Positions 16,044 through 25,108 of a DNA stretch of 64,000 nucleotides are shown in pieces. Source of the stretch: Mesoterricola silvestris (GTDB lineage Bacteria; Acidobacteriota; Holophagae; Holophagales; Holophagaceae); NCBI RefSeq assembly GCF_030295405.1, contig NZ_AP027080.1, positions 4,857,001 through 4,921,000 on the forward strand, given 5' to 3'. The position numbers and the translations under genes are program-made. Within the stretch, counting starts at the first letter, position 1; every line of letters starts with the position of its first letter. The notes below the pieces were generated by a model that saw only the letters and a program-made list of their open reading frames with translations, was not told where the DNA came from and searched no databases.

Positions 16044-17258
16044 ATGACCCCATTCAGCTACCGGTGCACGGACTGCGGCCGCACGTATTCCCGCGACGAG
16101 GTCCGCTACCTTTGTCCTGAGTGCGGGAAGTCCTACCGCCCCGGCATCCCCCTCACGGGGGTGCTGGAGGCGGTGTTCGACTACGACGCCATCGGCGCCG
16201 CCTTCGACCAGGCCCGCCCCGACTGGAACCTCTTCTGCCCCGTGGAGACCGCGTTCCATCCGCCCCTGCCCGTGGGCAACACCCCCATGGCCCGCGTGGA
16301 CCGCCTCGCCGCGGAACTGGGCCTGGGCGAGCTGTGGGTCAAGAACGACGGCCTCAATCCCTCCGGCAGCCTCAAGGACCGCGCCTCCTTCCTGGTGGCC
16401 GCCGAGGCCCGGCGACTGGGCATCGACCTCATCGTCGCAGCCTCCACGGGCAATGCGGCCTCGGCCCTGGCCGCGGTGTGCGCCTCGGCCGGACTCAAGG
16501 CCCTCATCTTCGTCCCCGAGAAGGCCCCCAAGGCCAAGCTGGTCCAGATGGTCCTGTACGGGGCCACGGTCGTGCCCGTCAAGGGCACCTACGACGACGC
16601 CTTCCGCCTCTCCCTCGAATACACGGAGAAGCGCGGCGGCCTGAACCGGAACACCGCCTACCACCCCCTCACCATCGAGGGCAAGAAGACCGCGGGCCTG
16701 GAGATCTGGGCCCAGGCCGGCTTCCGGGTCCCCGACGCGATCTTCGTGTCCGTGGGCGACGGGGTCATCATCGGCGGGGTGCACAAGGCCTTCGTGGACC
16801 TCCGGCGGGCCGGGCTCATCGACCGCCTCCCACGCCTCATCGGCGTCCAGGCCGAATCCTCCGACGCCATCCACCGGTACGTGGAGACGGGCGTCTACGC
16901 CGACGCGGCCAACCCCACCACCCGGGCCGACTCCATTTCCGTGACCTGCCCCAGCAACGCCCACGGGGCGCGCCGGGCCGTCCAGGAAAGCGGCGGCCTC
17001 ACCCTCACCGTCACCGACGACGAGATCCTCTCCGCCCAGGCCGCCCTGGCTGCCCGTACCGGCATCTTCACGGAACCCGCGGGCGCCACGGCCTACGCCG
17101 GGCTCGTGAAGCTCCAGGCCGGCGCAAAGGCCCTTCCATCCGGGGCCCGTGCGGTTATCCTTGCCACGGGCAACGGCCTCAAGGACGTGGAGGCCCCCCT
17201 CTCCCGAATCTCCATCCCCCCCGCCATCGAACCCCGGCTGGAGTCCCTCCCCCGATGA
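16044..17258 (+). CDS. Threonine synthase-like PLP enzyme
   Basis: 404 residues. An N-terminal zinc ribbon (C8, C11, C24, C27: CTDCG and CPECG) precedes a fold-type II PLP domain. The Schiff-base lysine is K111 in SGSLKDRASF, and the phosphate-binding loop reads ASTGNAASALA. This is the ThrC-type layout that converts phosphohomoserine to threonine. However, the gene lies between the nucleoside porin and hyuA/ygeW, and its stop overlaps hyuA by 4 bases, so it may instead handle a diaminopropionate- or serine-like purine catabolite. It cannot be separated from true ThrC by eye. No homoserine pathway gene is nearby. Confidence 0.75.
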   Translation: MTPFSYRCTDCGRTYSRDEVRYLCPECGKSYRPGIPLTGVLEAVFDYDAIGAAFDQARPDWNLFCPVETAFHPPLPVGNTPMARVDRLAAELGLGELWVKNDGLNPSGSLKDRASFLVAAEARRLGIDLIVAASTGNAASALAAVCASAGLKALIFVPEKAPKAKLVQMVLYGATVVPVKGTYDDAFRLSLEYTEKRGGLNRNTAYHPLTIEGKKTAGLEIWAQAGFRVPDAIFVSVGDGVIIGGVHKAFVDLRRAGLIDRLPRLIGVQAESSDAIHRYVETGVYADAANPTTRADSISVTCPSNAHGARRAVQESGGLTLTVTDDEILSAQAALAARTGIFTEPAGATAYAGLVKLQAGAKALPSGARAVILATGNGLKDVEAPLSRISIPPAIEPRLESLPR

Positions 17259-18616
17259 AGATCGCCATCCGCAACGGCCGCGTGGCCCAGGGCGACCGCC
17301 TCGTGAAGGCCGACGTCCTCGTGGAGGACGGCCTCATCCGGGCCGTGGGGCATGCCGGCCCCGCCGACCGGGACCTGGACGCCTCGGGCTGCTACGTGCT
17401 GCCCGGCTTCATGGACTTCCACACCCACGTGGACGACCACATCGGGCGCTTCTACCTGGCCGACAACTACGAGACCGCCACCCGGGAGGCCATGCTGAAC
17501 GGCATCACCACCCTGTGCACCTTCGTGACCCAGGCCGAGGGCCAGACCCTGCGCCAGGCCATGGCGGCGGCCCGGGCCAAGGCCCTGGACACCTGCCACG
17601 GGGACGTCCTGTGGCACCTGACCCCCACCACCTTCGAGCCCGGCGATCTGCGCTTCCTGGAGGCCCTGCTGGAGGCCGGGTACCGCACCCTCAAGTTCTA
17701 CACCACGTACCGGCCCGCGGGGCTCTACGTGAGCTACCAGAGCCTGGGGGACCTGTTCCAGCGGCTTTCGCCCCTGGGGGCGACGTTCATGGTGCACTGC
17801 GAGGACGACGACATCATCGCCCACGTGGAGCCCGGGGCCCTGGATCTCTCCAAGGCGGTCTCCCACACGCGGCTGCGCTCGGAGGAGGCCGAAGTGGAGG
17901 CCATCCGCCGGGTGACGGAGCTCGCCCTGGCCAAGGGGGCCTCCCTGCACGTGGTGCACGTTTCCACCCTCGAGGGCGCCCGGGCCATCGTCGCCGCCAA
18001 GGCGGAAGGGGACGTCTCCATGGAGACCTGCCCCCAGTACCTCTACCTGGACGAGACCTTCCTGCAGCGCCCCGACGGCCACCACTGGCTCTGCTCGCCC
18101 CCGCTGCGCGGGCACCGGGAGGCCTTCCGCGCCCTGGCCCGGGAGGGGGCCTTCGATATGGTGGCCACGGACCACTGCGCCTTCCGGCCCGAGGACAAGG
18201 ACAGCTGGAACGGCCAGGACCTGCGCCAGGTGCCCAACGGCATGCCCGGCCTGGGCGCCCTGCCCCACGTGACCTGGAAGATCTGGGAGGACGATCCCGA
18301 CCGCTCCGCCCTGGGCCTGGCCACCCACCTCGCCCTCAACCCCGCCCTGCGGGCGGGGGTCGCCGACCGCAAGGGGGCCATCCTGCCCGGCCTGGACGCC
18401 GACATCGTGGTCCTGGACCCCCACGGCCCCGAGCGTCCCGTGCGCTCCACCGGGGTGCCCACCTTCGAACCCTTCCCCGGCTTCACCACGAAGCTGCATT
18501 TCCGCTCAGTGCTGCTCCGGGGCGTTCCCCGGGTCCAGGATGGGCGGCTGCTGGAACCGGACCGCCCCATGGGGGTCCCCCTCCAGCCCGATCCCGAAAC
18601 CCTTCCCTTCACCTGA
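17255..18616 (+). CDS. hyuA: Dihydropyrimidinase/hydantoinase-type cyclic amidohydrolase
   Basis: 453 residues, the usual hydantoinase length. All binuclear metal ligands of the amidohydrolase fold are present: H56 and H58 (FHTHVDD), the carbamylated lysine K147 (TLKFYTTY), H181 (MVHCEDDD), a His in HVVHVST near 235 and D306 (ATDHCAF). In the E. coli ygeW-ssnA region hyuA occupies the same neighbourhood. In anaerobic purine degradation it is thought to open a cyclic ureide. The start ATG overlaps the stop of the PLP gene (ATGA), showing coupling. Confidence 0.92.
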   Translation: MKIAIRNGRVAQGDRLVKADVLVEDGLIRAVGHAGPADRDLDASGCYVLPGFMDFHTHVDDHIGRFYLADNYETATREAMLNGITTLCTFVTQAEGQTLRQAMAAARAKALDTCHGDVLWHLTPTTFEPGDLRFLEALLEAGYRTLKFYTTYRPAGLYVSYQSLGDLFQRLSPLGATFMVHCEDDDIIAHVEPGALDLSKAVSHTRLRSEEAEVEAIRRVTELALAKGASLHVVHVSTLEGARAIVAAKAEGDVSMETCPQYLYLDETFLQRPDGHHWLCSPPLRGHREAFRALAREGAFDMVATDHCAFRPEDKDSWNGQDLRQVPNGMPGLGALPHVTWKIWEDDPDRSALGLATHLALNPALRAGVADRKGAILPGLDADIVVLDPHGPERPVRSTGVPTFEPFPGFTTKLHFRSVLLRGVPRVQDGRLLEPDRPMGVPLQPDPETLPFT

Positions 18617-18634
18617 TTCCTCAAGGAGGACCCC

Positions 18635-19831
18635 ATGACCGCGACCCCCACCATCACCGAGAACCTGCGCGCCTTCCAGGGCCTGAAGACCGATCTGTTC
18701 CACAAGGATTTCCTCCTCACCTGGGAGCATCCCGAAGAGGAGATCCGGGCCATCGTCACCCTGGCCGACACCCTCAAGCAGCTGCACAAGGCCGGCCACT
18801 CCTTCCGCTCCTTCGACACCGGCCTGGCCATCTCCATCTTCCGCGACAATTCGACCCGCACCCGCTTCAGCTTCGCCAGCGCCGCCAACGCCATGGGCCT
18901 GGGCCTGTCGGACCTGGACGAGCAGAAGAGCCAGGTCGCCCACGGCGAGACCGTGCGCGAGACGGCCAACATGATCAGCTTCCTCACCGAGGTCATCGGC
19001 ATCCGGGACGACATGTTCCTGGGCGAGGGCCACACCTACATGAAGGAGGTGGGCGACGCCCTCACGGACGGCACCCAGCGGGGCGTGCTCCACCGCCGTC
19101 CCAGCATCGTCAACCTCCAGTGCGACATCGACCACCCCACCCAGTCCCTGGCCGACCTGGCCTGGCTGCGCCAGCACTTCGGCAGCCTCGAGAACCTCAA
19201 GGGCAAGAAGATCGCCATGACCTGGGCCTACTCCCCCAGCTACGGCAAGCCCCTCTCCGTGCCCCAGGGCATCATCGGCCTCATGTCCCGCTTCGGCATG
19301 GACGTGCGCCTGGCCCACCCCGAAGGCTACGGCCTCATCTCCGACGTGGTGGACCTCGCCGGCAAGCAGGCCGCCAAGAGCGGCGGGAAGTTCACCGTCA
19401 CCAACAGCATGGAAGAGGCCTTCGCCGGCGCCGATATCGTATACCCCAAGAGCTGGGCCCCCTATCAGGTCATGGAGCGCCGCACCGAGATGCTCAAGGT
19501 CTCCGACAAGGAGGGCCTGCGCGAGCTGGAGAAGGAGTGCCTGGCCAACAACGCCAAGCACGCCAACTGGGAATGCACCCGCAGGATGATGGACCTCACC
19601 GCGGACAAGAAGGCCCTGTACATGCACTGCCTGCCCGCGGACATCACCGACGTGAGCTGCAAGGCCGGCGAGGTTTCCGCCGAGGTCTTCGAGCAGTACC
19701 GCATTCCCACCTACCAGGAAGCTGCCTACAAGCCCTTCATCATCAGCGCCCTCATGTTCCTCACGCGCCTGAAGGATCCCGGAGCCAAGCTCGAGCAGAT
19801 CGTCAACCGCGCCCAGGCCCTTCACCTGTAG
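18635..19831 (+). CDS. ygeW: Knotted carbamoyltransferase YgeW
   Basis: 398 residues. The carbamoyl-phosphate motif STRTR lies at residues 73-77, and the C-terminal half contains MHCLPADITDVSC, matching the HCLP motif of transcarbamylases. Length and sequence style match YgeW, whose physiological acceptor was long unknown and which belongs to the anaerobic urate/purine gene set. Run in reverse, it would turn a ureido intermediate into carbamoyl phosphate, giving ATP through a carbamate kinase. No carbamate kinase gene (yqeA type) is in the window. AAGGAGGA precedes the ATG by 5 bases. Confidence 0.93.
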   Translation: MTATPTITENLRAFQGLKTDLFHKDFLLTWEHPEEEIRAIVTLADTLKQLHKAGHSFRSFDTGLAISIFRDNSTRTRFSFASAANAMGLGLSDLDEQKSQVAHGETVRETANMISFLTEVIGIRDDMFLGEGHTYMKEVGDALTDGTQRGVLHRRPSIVNLQCDIDHPTQSLADLAWLRQHFGSLENLKGKKIAMTWAYSPSYGKPLSVPQGIIGLMSRFGMDVRLAHPEGYGLISDVVDLAGKQAAKSGGKFTVTNSMEEAFAGADIVYPKSWAPYQVMERRTEMLKVSDKEGLRELEKECLANNAKHANWECTRRMMDLTADKKALYMHCLPADITDVSCKAGEVSAEVFEQYRIPTYQEAAYKPFIISALMFLTRLKDPGAKLEQIVNRAQALHL

Positions 19832-19849
19832 GTCCCAGAGGAGATACCC

Positions 19850-21307
19850 ATGTCAAGGATCGTCAAGACCTACAACGAAGAAGTGGTTAAGCGCACCGCC
19901 AAGCGGTGCAAGGACCGGGGCATCGTCATCCCGACCTTCCACCAGATGCGCCACCCCGAAACCGCCCCCGACGCCGTCAAGGCCCGCCTGAAGAACGTGG
20001 GCCTGTGGGACGTGGACCCCGCCAACCTCTTCCGCATCACCTGGAAGAACGACCCCGCGACGGGCCTTTTCGGCGGCCCCAACCACCTGGAGATCCCCCG
20101 GGAGATCACCGGCGTCAAGGCCCGCATCATCGGCCTCGTGGGCAAGTACTTCCCCACCGGCGCCCACAAGGTGGGCGCGGCCTTCGCCTGCCTCGTGCCC
20201 CGCCTCGTGAGCGGCGAGTTCGACCCCGACACCCACAAGGCCGTGTGGCCCTCCACGGGCAACTACTGCCGCGGCGGCGCCTTCGATTCCGCCGTGCTGG
20301 GCTGCACCGCCATCGCCATCCTGCCCGAGAACATGAGCCAGGAGCGCTTCACCTGGCTGGCCCAGATCGGCTCCGAAGTGATCGCGACCCCCGGCTGCGA
20401 AAGCAACGTCAAGGAGATCTACGACAAGTGCTGGGAGCTGAAGAACGATCCCAAGCACGTGATCTTCAACCAGTTCGAGGAGTTCGGCAATCCCGTGTGG
20501 CACTACAACGTCACGGGCCCGGCCATCGAGGACGTCTTCAACGCCATCAAGACCCCCAGCACCCGCCTCGCCGCCTACGCCAGCGCCACCGGCAGCGCCG
20601 GCACCATCGCCGCCGGCGACTACCTCAAGGCCCACCACCCCGGCGCCAAGGTGATCGCCACCGAGGCCTGGCAGTGCCCCACCCTGCTCATGAACGGCTT
20701 CGGCGACCACCGCATCGAAGGCATCGGCGACAAGCACGTTCCCTGGGTCCACAATGTCCGCAACACCGACGCCGTCGCCGCCATCGACGACGAGGACTGC
20801 ATGCGCATCCTGCGGCTCTTCAACGAGCCCGAAGGCCAGAAGCACCTGGCGGGCCTGGGCATCAGCCAGGACGTCATCCAGAAGCTGGGCCTGCTGGGCA
20901 TCAGCGGCATCTGCAACCTGCTGGCCGCCATCAAGGCCGCCAAGTACTGGGAGCTGGACGAGAACGACGTGGTCTTCACGATCTTCACGGACAGCGTGGA
21001 GATGTACCGCTCCCGCCTGGATGAGCAGACCGCGGAGCACGGCGCCTTCACCGCCGTGGACGCCGCCACCACCCGCGTCGGCAGCCTCGAGCGCCAGGGC
21101 GTGGACCACTTCAAGGAGCTCACCTACCCCGAGAAGAAGGCCATCCACAACCTGAAGTACTACACGTGGGTGGAGCAGCAGGGCAAGACCTACGAGGAGA
21201 TCTGCGCCCAGTGGGATCCCGAGTACTGGCGCCAGCTCTTCACGGAGGAGGCCGCCGCCTTCGACAAGCTCATCGAGAAGTTCAACCAGGAAGTGGCCCG
21301 GTCCTAG
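19850..21307 (+). CDS. PLP-dependent fold-type II enzyme, cysteine-synthase-like; possible YgeX replacement
   Basis: 485 residues. The PLP lysine is K107 in PTGAHKVGAAFAC, and the phosphate loop is STGNYCRGGAF. It is longer than typical cysteine synthases (about 310) and than YgeX diaminopropionate ammonia-lyase (about 400), and its sequence around the lysine differs from YgeX. It sits 18 bases after ygeW, where ygeX is found in E. coli. A beta-elimination on 2,3-diaminopropionate or a similar amino acid, giving pyruvate and ammonia, is inferred from context only. Confidence 0.75.
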   Translation: MSRIVKTYNEEVVKRTAKRCKDRGIVIPTFHQMRHPETAPDAVKARLKNVGLWDVDPANLFRITWKNDPATGLFGGPNHLEIPREITGVKARIIGLVGKYFPTGAHKVGAAFACLVPRLVSGEFDPDTHKAVWPSTGNYCRGGAFDSAVLGCTAIAILPENMSQERFTWLAQIGSEVIATPGCESNVKEIYDKCWELKNDPKHVIFNQFEEFGNPVWHYNVTGPAIEDVFNAIKTPSTRLAAYASATGSAGTIAAGDYLKAHHPGAKVIATEAWQCPTLLMNGFGDHRIEGIGDKHVPWVHNVRNTDAVAAIDDEDCMRILRLFNEPEGQKHLAGLGISQDVIQKLGLLGISGICNLLAAIKAAKYWELDENDVVFTIFTDSVEMYRSRLDEQTAEHGAFTAVDAATTRVGSLERQGVDHFKELTYPEKKAIHNLKYYTWVEQQGKTYEEICAQWDPEYWRQLFTEEAAAFDKLIEKFNQEVARS

Positions 21308-21321
21308 ACCGATCCTGATGC

Positions 21322-21361
21322 GGCCGGTGACGGGTGATATGATCACCACCCGTCACCGGCC
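21322..21361. terminator. Perfect 15-bp hairpin between the PLP enzyme and ssnA
   Basis: Arms 21322-21336 and 21347-21361 pair perfectly around a 10-base loop. A short pyrimidine run (TTTCCCTT) follows, so it may partly terminate or stabilise the upstream mRNA. An alternative inner pairing (GGTGAT/ATCACC) shares the loop. Confidence 0.6.
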
Positions 21362-21395
21362 TTTCCCTTGACCGAAACACCTGGAAAGATCCCCC

Positions 21396-22721
21396 ATGCG
21401 AATCCTCATCCACGGCGGAACCGTCATCACCTTCGGGAGCCCCTGCCGGGTCCTGGAAGGCCGGGCGGTCCTCATCGAAGACGGGCGCATCGCCCGCATC
21501 GCCCCGAAGGAGGCCATCCCGGGCCCCTTCGACCGCACCCTCGACGCCACCGGCAAGGTGGTCATGCCCGGCCTGGTGAACGCCCACATGCACTTCTATT
21601 CCACCCTCGTGCGGGGCCTGGGCAAGGCGGCCCCCAGCGCGAACTTCCAGGAGGTGCTGGACAACCTCTGGTGGCGCCTGGACCGCAAGCTCTCCCTGGA
21701 CGACGTGGACATCAGCGCCGAGGTCGTCCTGGCCGACGCCGTGCGCAAGGGCACCACGACCCTGGTGGACCACCACGCCAGCCCCTTCGCGGCCGCAGGG
21801 TCCCTGGACCGCATCGCGGGGGCGGTGCGCCGCAGCGGCGTGCGCGCCTGCCTCTGCTACGAGGTCTCCGACCGGGATGGCCAGGCGGTCACCGACGCGG
21901 GGCTGGAGGAGAACGCGGCCTTCGCCCGGCGCTGCGCCTCGGAAAAGGACCCCCACCTGCGGGCCCTCTTCGGCCTCCACGCGGCCTTCACCCTCACGGA
22001 CGCCACCCTGGACCGCGCCGCCGTCCTGGGCCGGGACGCGGGCGTGGGCTTCCACGTGCACGTGGCCGAGGCCGCCTCGGACGTGGCGTACAACCTCCAG
22101 CACCACGGCCTCACCTCCGTGGCCCGCCTCGCGGGGCACGGGCTCCTGGGCCGGGGCAGCATCGCCGCCCACTGCGTCCACGCGTCCGAGGCCGACCAGG
22201 AGCTCCTGGCGTCCACGGACACCTTCGTGGCCCACAACCCCCAGTCCAACCTCAACAACGCCGTGGGCATCGCCGACGTCCTGGGCATGGTGCGCCGGGG
22301 CGTGCGCGTGGGCCTGGGCACCGACGCCATGACCGTGAACATGCTGGAGGAGATCCGCGTGGCCATGTGGGCCCAGCACCTGCGCCAGGACAACCCCACC
22401 TGCGCCTTCATGGAGATCGCCAACACCCTCTTCGCCCGGAACCCCGAACTGGCCACCCAGCTCTGGGGCTTCCCCCTGGGCACCCTGGAGGAGGGCGCCG
22501 CCGCCGACGTCATCCTGGTGGACTACCACCCCCCCACGCCCCTGGACGGCAACACGGTCCTGGGCCACCTGGTCTTCGGCATCTCCCAGGCGACGGTGGA
22601 CACCACCCTCTGCGCGGGCCGGATCCTCATGGAGGGCAAGGTCCTGTGCAACGGCCTGGACGAGGCGGCCCTGGCCGCGCGCAGCCGGGAGCTGGCCGTG
22701 AAGCTCTGGGACCGGTTCTAG
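21396..22721 (+). CDS. ssnA: SsnA, putative aminohydrolase/chlorohydrolase
   Basis: 441 residues of the amidohydrolase superfamily. Metal ligands are visible: H64 and H66 in NAHMHF, His in VHVAE, His in AAHCVHAS, and Asp in GLGTDAM. The overall match is to SsnA, a cytosine/guanine-deaminase-like protein found with ygfK in selenium-dependent molybdenum hydroxylase and purine clusters. It probably hydrolyses an amino- or keto-purine-derived ring. It is followed 2 bases later by the xdhC-family gene, so the two are co-transcribed. Confidence 0.93.
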   Translation: MRILIHGGTVITFGSPCRVLEGRAVLIEDGRIARIAPKEAIPGPFDRTLDATGKVVMPGLVNAHMHFYSTLVRGLGKAAPSANFQEVLDNLWWRLDRKLSLDDVDISAEVVLADAVRKGTTTLVDHHASPFAAAGSLDRIAGAVRRSGVRACLCYEVSDRDGQAVTDAGLEENAAFARRCASEKDPHLRALFGLHAAFTLTDATLDRAAVLGRDAGVGFHVHVAEAASDVAYNLQHHGLTSVARLAGHGLLGRGSIAAHCVHASEADQELLASTDTFVAHNPQSNLNNAVGIADVLGMVRRGVRVGLGTDAMTVNMLEEIRVAMWAQHLRQDNPTCAFMEIANTLFARNPELATQLWGFPLGTLEEGAAADVILVDYHPPTPLDGNTVLGHLVFGISQATVDTTLCAGRILMEGKVLCNGLDEAALAARSRELAVKLWDRF

Positions 22722-22723
22722 CC

Positions 22724-23815
22724 ATGCGGGGGCCCGGGGAGATCGCCGCCGCGCTGCGAAGCCTGGCGGAGCCTTCGGCCCTGGCCACCCTGGTGCGCAC
22801 CAAGGGCAGTTCGTACCGCAAACCGGGGGCGCGGATGGTCTTCCACCCCGGGGGCCTCCAGCAGGGCGGCATCAGCGCCGGGTGCATGGAGACCGACGTG
22901 AAGGAGCGGGTGGCGGCGGTGCTGGAAAGCCGCCACCCCCTCCTCGTCACCTTCGACCTGGGCAGCGAGATCGATCTCATCTGGGGCACGGGCATGGGCT
23001 GCGCGGGCCGGGCCGAGGTGCTCCTGGAGCGGATGGAGCCCGGGCAGGTGCCGCCCTGGCTGGAGCACGCCGAACGCCTGGCCCGGGAGCGGGGCTCCGG
23101 CCTGCTGGCCACGGTCTTCGGGACGAGGGGCGAGGTGCCGGCGGCCCCCGGCGACCGCTTCCTGTTCGAAGGGGACCGGAGCCTCCTGCCGGCGCCCCCG
23201 GCCCTGGAGGCCGCCCTGCGCACCCCCCCGGCCCACGCCGAGGCCCGCACCGCGCGGCTGGAGGGGGGGGAGGTGGATCTCCTCCTGGAACCCATCCGGC
23301 CCCCCGTGGCCCTGTGGGTCTTCGGCGCCGGCGAACACGCCATGCCCCTCTTCCGGCTCGCCAAGGGCCTGGGCTGGTTCCTGGGGCTGGCCGACCACCG
23401 CCCCGGCCTGGCCACCGCCGCCCGCTTCCCCGAGGCCAACCGCATCGTCGTGGGCCACCCGCCCGATTCCCTGCAAGCCATCCCCTTCGACGCCCGCACC
23501 GCCGCCCTGGTGGTGAGCCACGTGTACGAGGCGGACAAGGCCGCCCTGGCCGCGTTCCTGAAGGCGCCCCTGGGCTACGTGGGCCTCCAGGGCAACCGCC
23601 GGCGCAGCGAGCGCATCCTCCGGGAACTGGAGGAGGAGGACGGCCCCCTCACCGAGGAAGCCCGCTCCCTCCTGCACTACCCCGCCGGGCTGGACATCGG
23701 CGCCGAATCGCCCGAGCTCATCGCCCTTTCCATGATCAGCGAAGTGCAGGCGTCCCTGGCCGGCAGGCCCGGCCTGCCCCTGCGCCAATGGCAGGGCCCG
23801 ATCCACCCGCGCTGA
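22724..23815 (+). CDS. XdhC/CoxI family molybdenum-hydroxylase maturation protein
   Basis: 363 residues. The N-terminal XdhC domain includes LVRTKGSSYRKPGARMV and GCMETDVKERV. The C-terminal Rossmann part has WVFGAGEHAMPLFRLAKGLG and ends with the family motif GLDIGAESPELIALSMISEV. XdhC proteins bind molybdopterin and insert the sulfurated (or here perhaps selenated) cofactor into xanthine dehydrogenase-type enzymes. It is the only molybdenum hydroxylase-related gene in the window; the enzyme it matures must lie elsewhere. Confidence 0.9.
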   Translation: MRGPGEIAAALRSLAEPSALATLVRTKGSSYRKPGARMVFHPGGLQQGGISAGCMETDVKERVAAVLESRHPLLVTFDLGSEIDLIWGTGMGCAGRAEVLLERMEPGQVPPWLEHAERLARERGSGLLATVFGTRGEVPAAPGDRFLFEGDRSLLPAPPALEAALRTPPAHAEARTARLEGGEVDLLLEPIRPPVALWVFGAGEHAMPLFRLAKGLGWFLGLADHRPGLATAARFPEANRIVVGHPPDSLQAIPFDARTAALVVSHVYEADKAALAAFLKAPLGYVGLQGNRRRSERILRELEEEDGPLTEEARSLLHYPAGLDIGAESPELIALSMISEVQASLAGRPGLPLRQWQGPIHPR

Positions 23816-23896
23816 GCCCCCGGGAACCTTCCGGGATCCTTTTCCACTCGTCCACTGGAGCCGCCCCTGGAATGCGGGCCGGCCACCGGGAGGGCC

Positions 23897-25108
23897 ATGG
23901 ACGAGCGTTCGCCCCATCTGTTCCGGGCCCAGGCGCTGGAGCACCACCTGGGCGGCGAGGAGGGCCGGGGGCTGATCCGGGTGTCCCCGCCCTGGAGCTG
24001 GGCCCTGCTGCTGGTGTTCCTTTCGGCCTTCGGTACCGCGCTGCTGGCCGCCTTCCTGGGGCGGGTGGAGGTGAACGGCCGGGCCCGGGCCATCCTGCGT
24101 CCCCGCACGGGCATCCGGGTGGTCATCGCCAAGGTGGACGGCACCGTCGGCCAGGTGGAGGCGCGCTCGGGCCAGCAGGTCCGGGCGGGCACGGTGCTGG
24201 CGCGGCTGGAGGCGCCTCCGGTGCAGGCCCAGCTGCTGGAAGCCCGCCGCCAGGTGGAGGCGGTCCACCTTCACTTCCGGGCCACGGCCGCCCGCCAGGA
24301 CCAGGGCTATGCCGAACAGGTGCGAAGACTGACCGGGCGCATGGCCGGCCTCGGGGAGCAGCGCCGGAGCCAGCGCCAGTCCGTGGCGGCCCTGGAACTT
24401 AACCTCAAGCGCTGCCTCATTCTGGAAGGGGAGGGCATCCTGAGCCCCGCCCGGGCCGACGAGGCCCGGGAGGCCCTTGCCCAGGCCCAGCGCCAGCTCA
24501 GCCAGTCGGACCAGGCCCTGGAGCTGGCCTCCCAGGAGCGGGCCGCGCTGGAAAACAGCCGCCAGGACAACCTCTGGCAGCGCCGGCAGACCATCCAAAA
24601 TGCGGAGGTGCGGGCGGAGGCGCTGGGCTTCCTGCTGGGCCAGACCCGGCTGGAGGCCCCGGAGGACGGCCAGGTGGAGGCGATGCTGGTGAAGCCCGGC
24701 GAAGGGGTCCGGGCCGGCCAGGCCCTGTGCAAGCTCATTCCCCGGGGCGCCCCGCTGGAAGTGGTCGCCTTCCTGCCCGAGAAGGACCGGGCCTTCGTGC
24801 GCCCGGGAGACGAGGTGCGCCTCGAGCTGGACCAGCTGCCCTACGCGGAATACGGCACCCTCCGGGGCCGGGTGGAGCGCATCAGCGAGGACCTGGCGTC
24901 GGGCTTCGAGATCCAGGAGGCCCTGGGCGACACGACCTTCCCCGGCCTCCCGGTCTTCCGGGTGGAGGTGCGGCTCACCGACACCCAGGCCGTGCTCCGG
25001 GCCGGGGTTCCCTTGCGTTCGGGCATGCTGATGAACGCCCGCTTCACCCTGCGGAGGCAGCGGCCCATCACGCTGGTGCTGGATCCCCTGCGCAAGTGGC
25101 TGCGCTGA
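23897..25108 (+). CDS. HlyD-family periplasmic adaptor of a peptide exporter
   Basis: 403 residues. One membrane helix (about residues 33-56) follows a short cytoplasmic head. Then come a lipoyl/barrel-sandwich half, a long coiled-coil hairpin rich in Arg, Gln and Ala (about residues 110-245), the second lipoyl half (LEAPEDGQVEAMLVKPGEGV) and a beta-barrel domain. Such adaptors connect a C39-peptidase ABC transporter to the outer membrane. Its stop overlaps the start of the transporter (TGATG). No TolC gene is adjacent. Confidence 0.88.
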   Translation: MDERSPHLFRAQALEHHLGGEEGRGLIRVSPPWSWALLLVFLSAFGTALLAAFLGRVEVNGRARAILRPRTGIRVVIAKVDGTVGQVEARSGQQVRAGTVLARLEAPPVQAQLLEARRQVEAVHLHFRATAARQDQGYAEQVRRLTGRMAGLGEQRRSQRQSVAALELNLKRCLILEGEGILSPARADEAREALAQAQRQLSQSDQALELASQERAALENSRQDNLWQRRQTIQNAEVRAEALGFLLGQTRLEAPEDGQVEAMLVKPGEGVRAGQALCKLIPRGAPLEVVAFLPEKDRAFVRPGDEVRLELDQLPYAEYGTLRGRVERISEDLASGFEIQEALGDTTFPGLPVFRVEVRLTDTQAVLRAGVPLRSGMLMNARFTLRRQRPITLVLDPLRKWLR

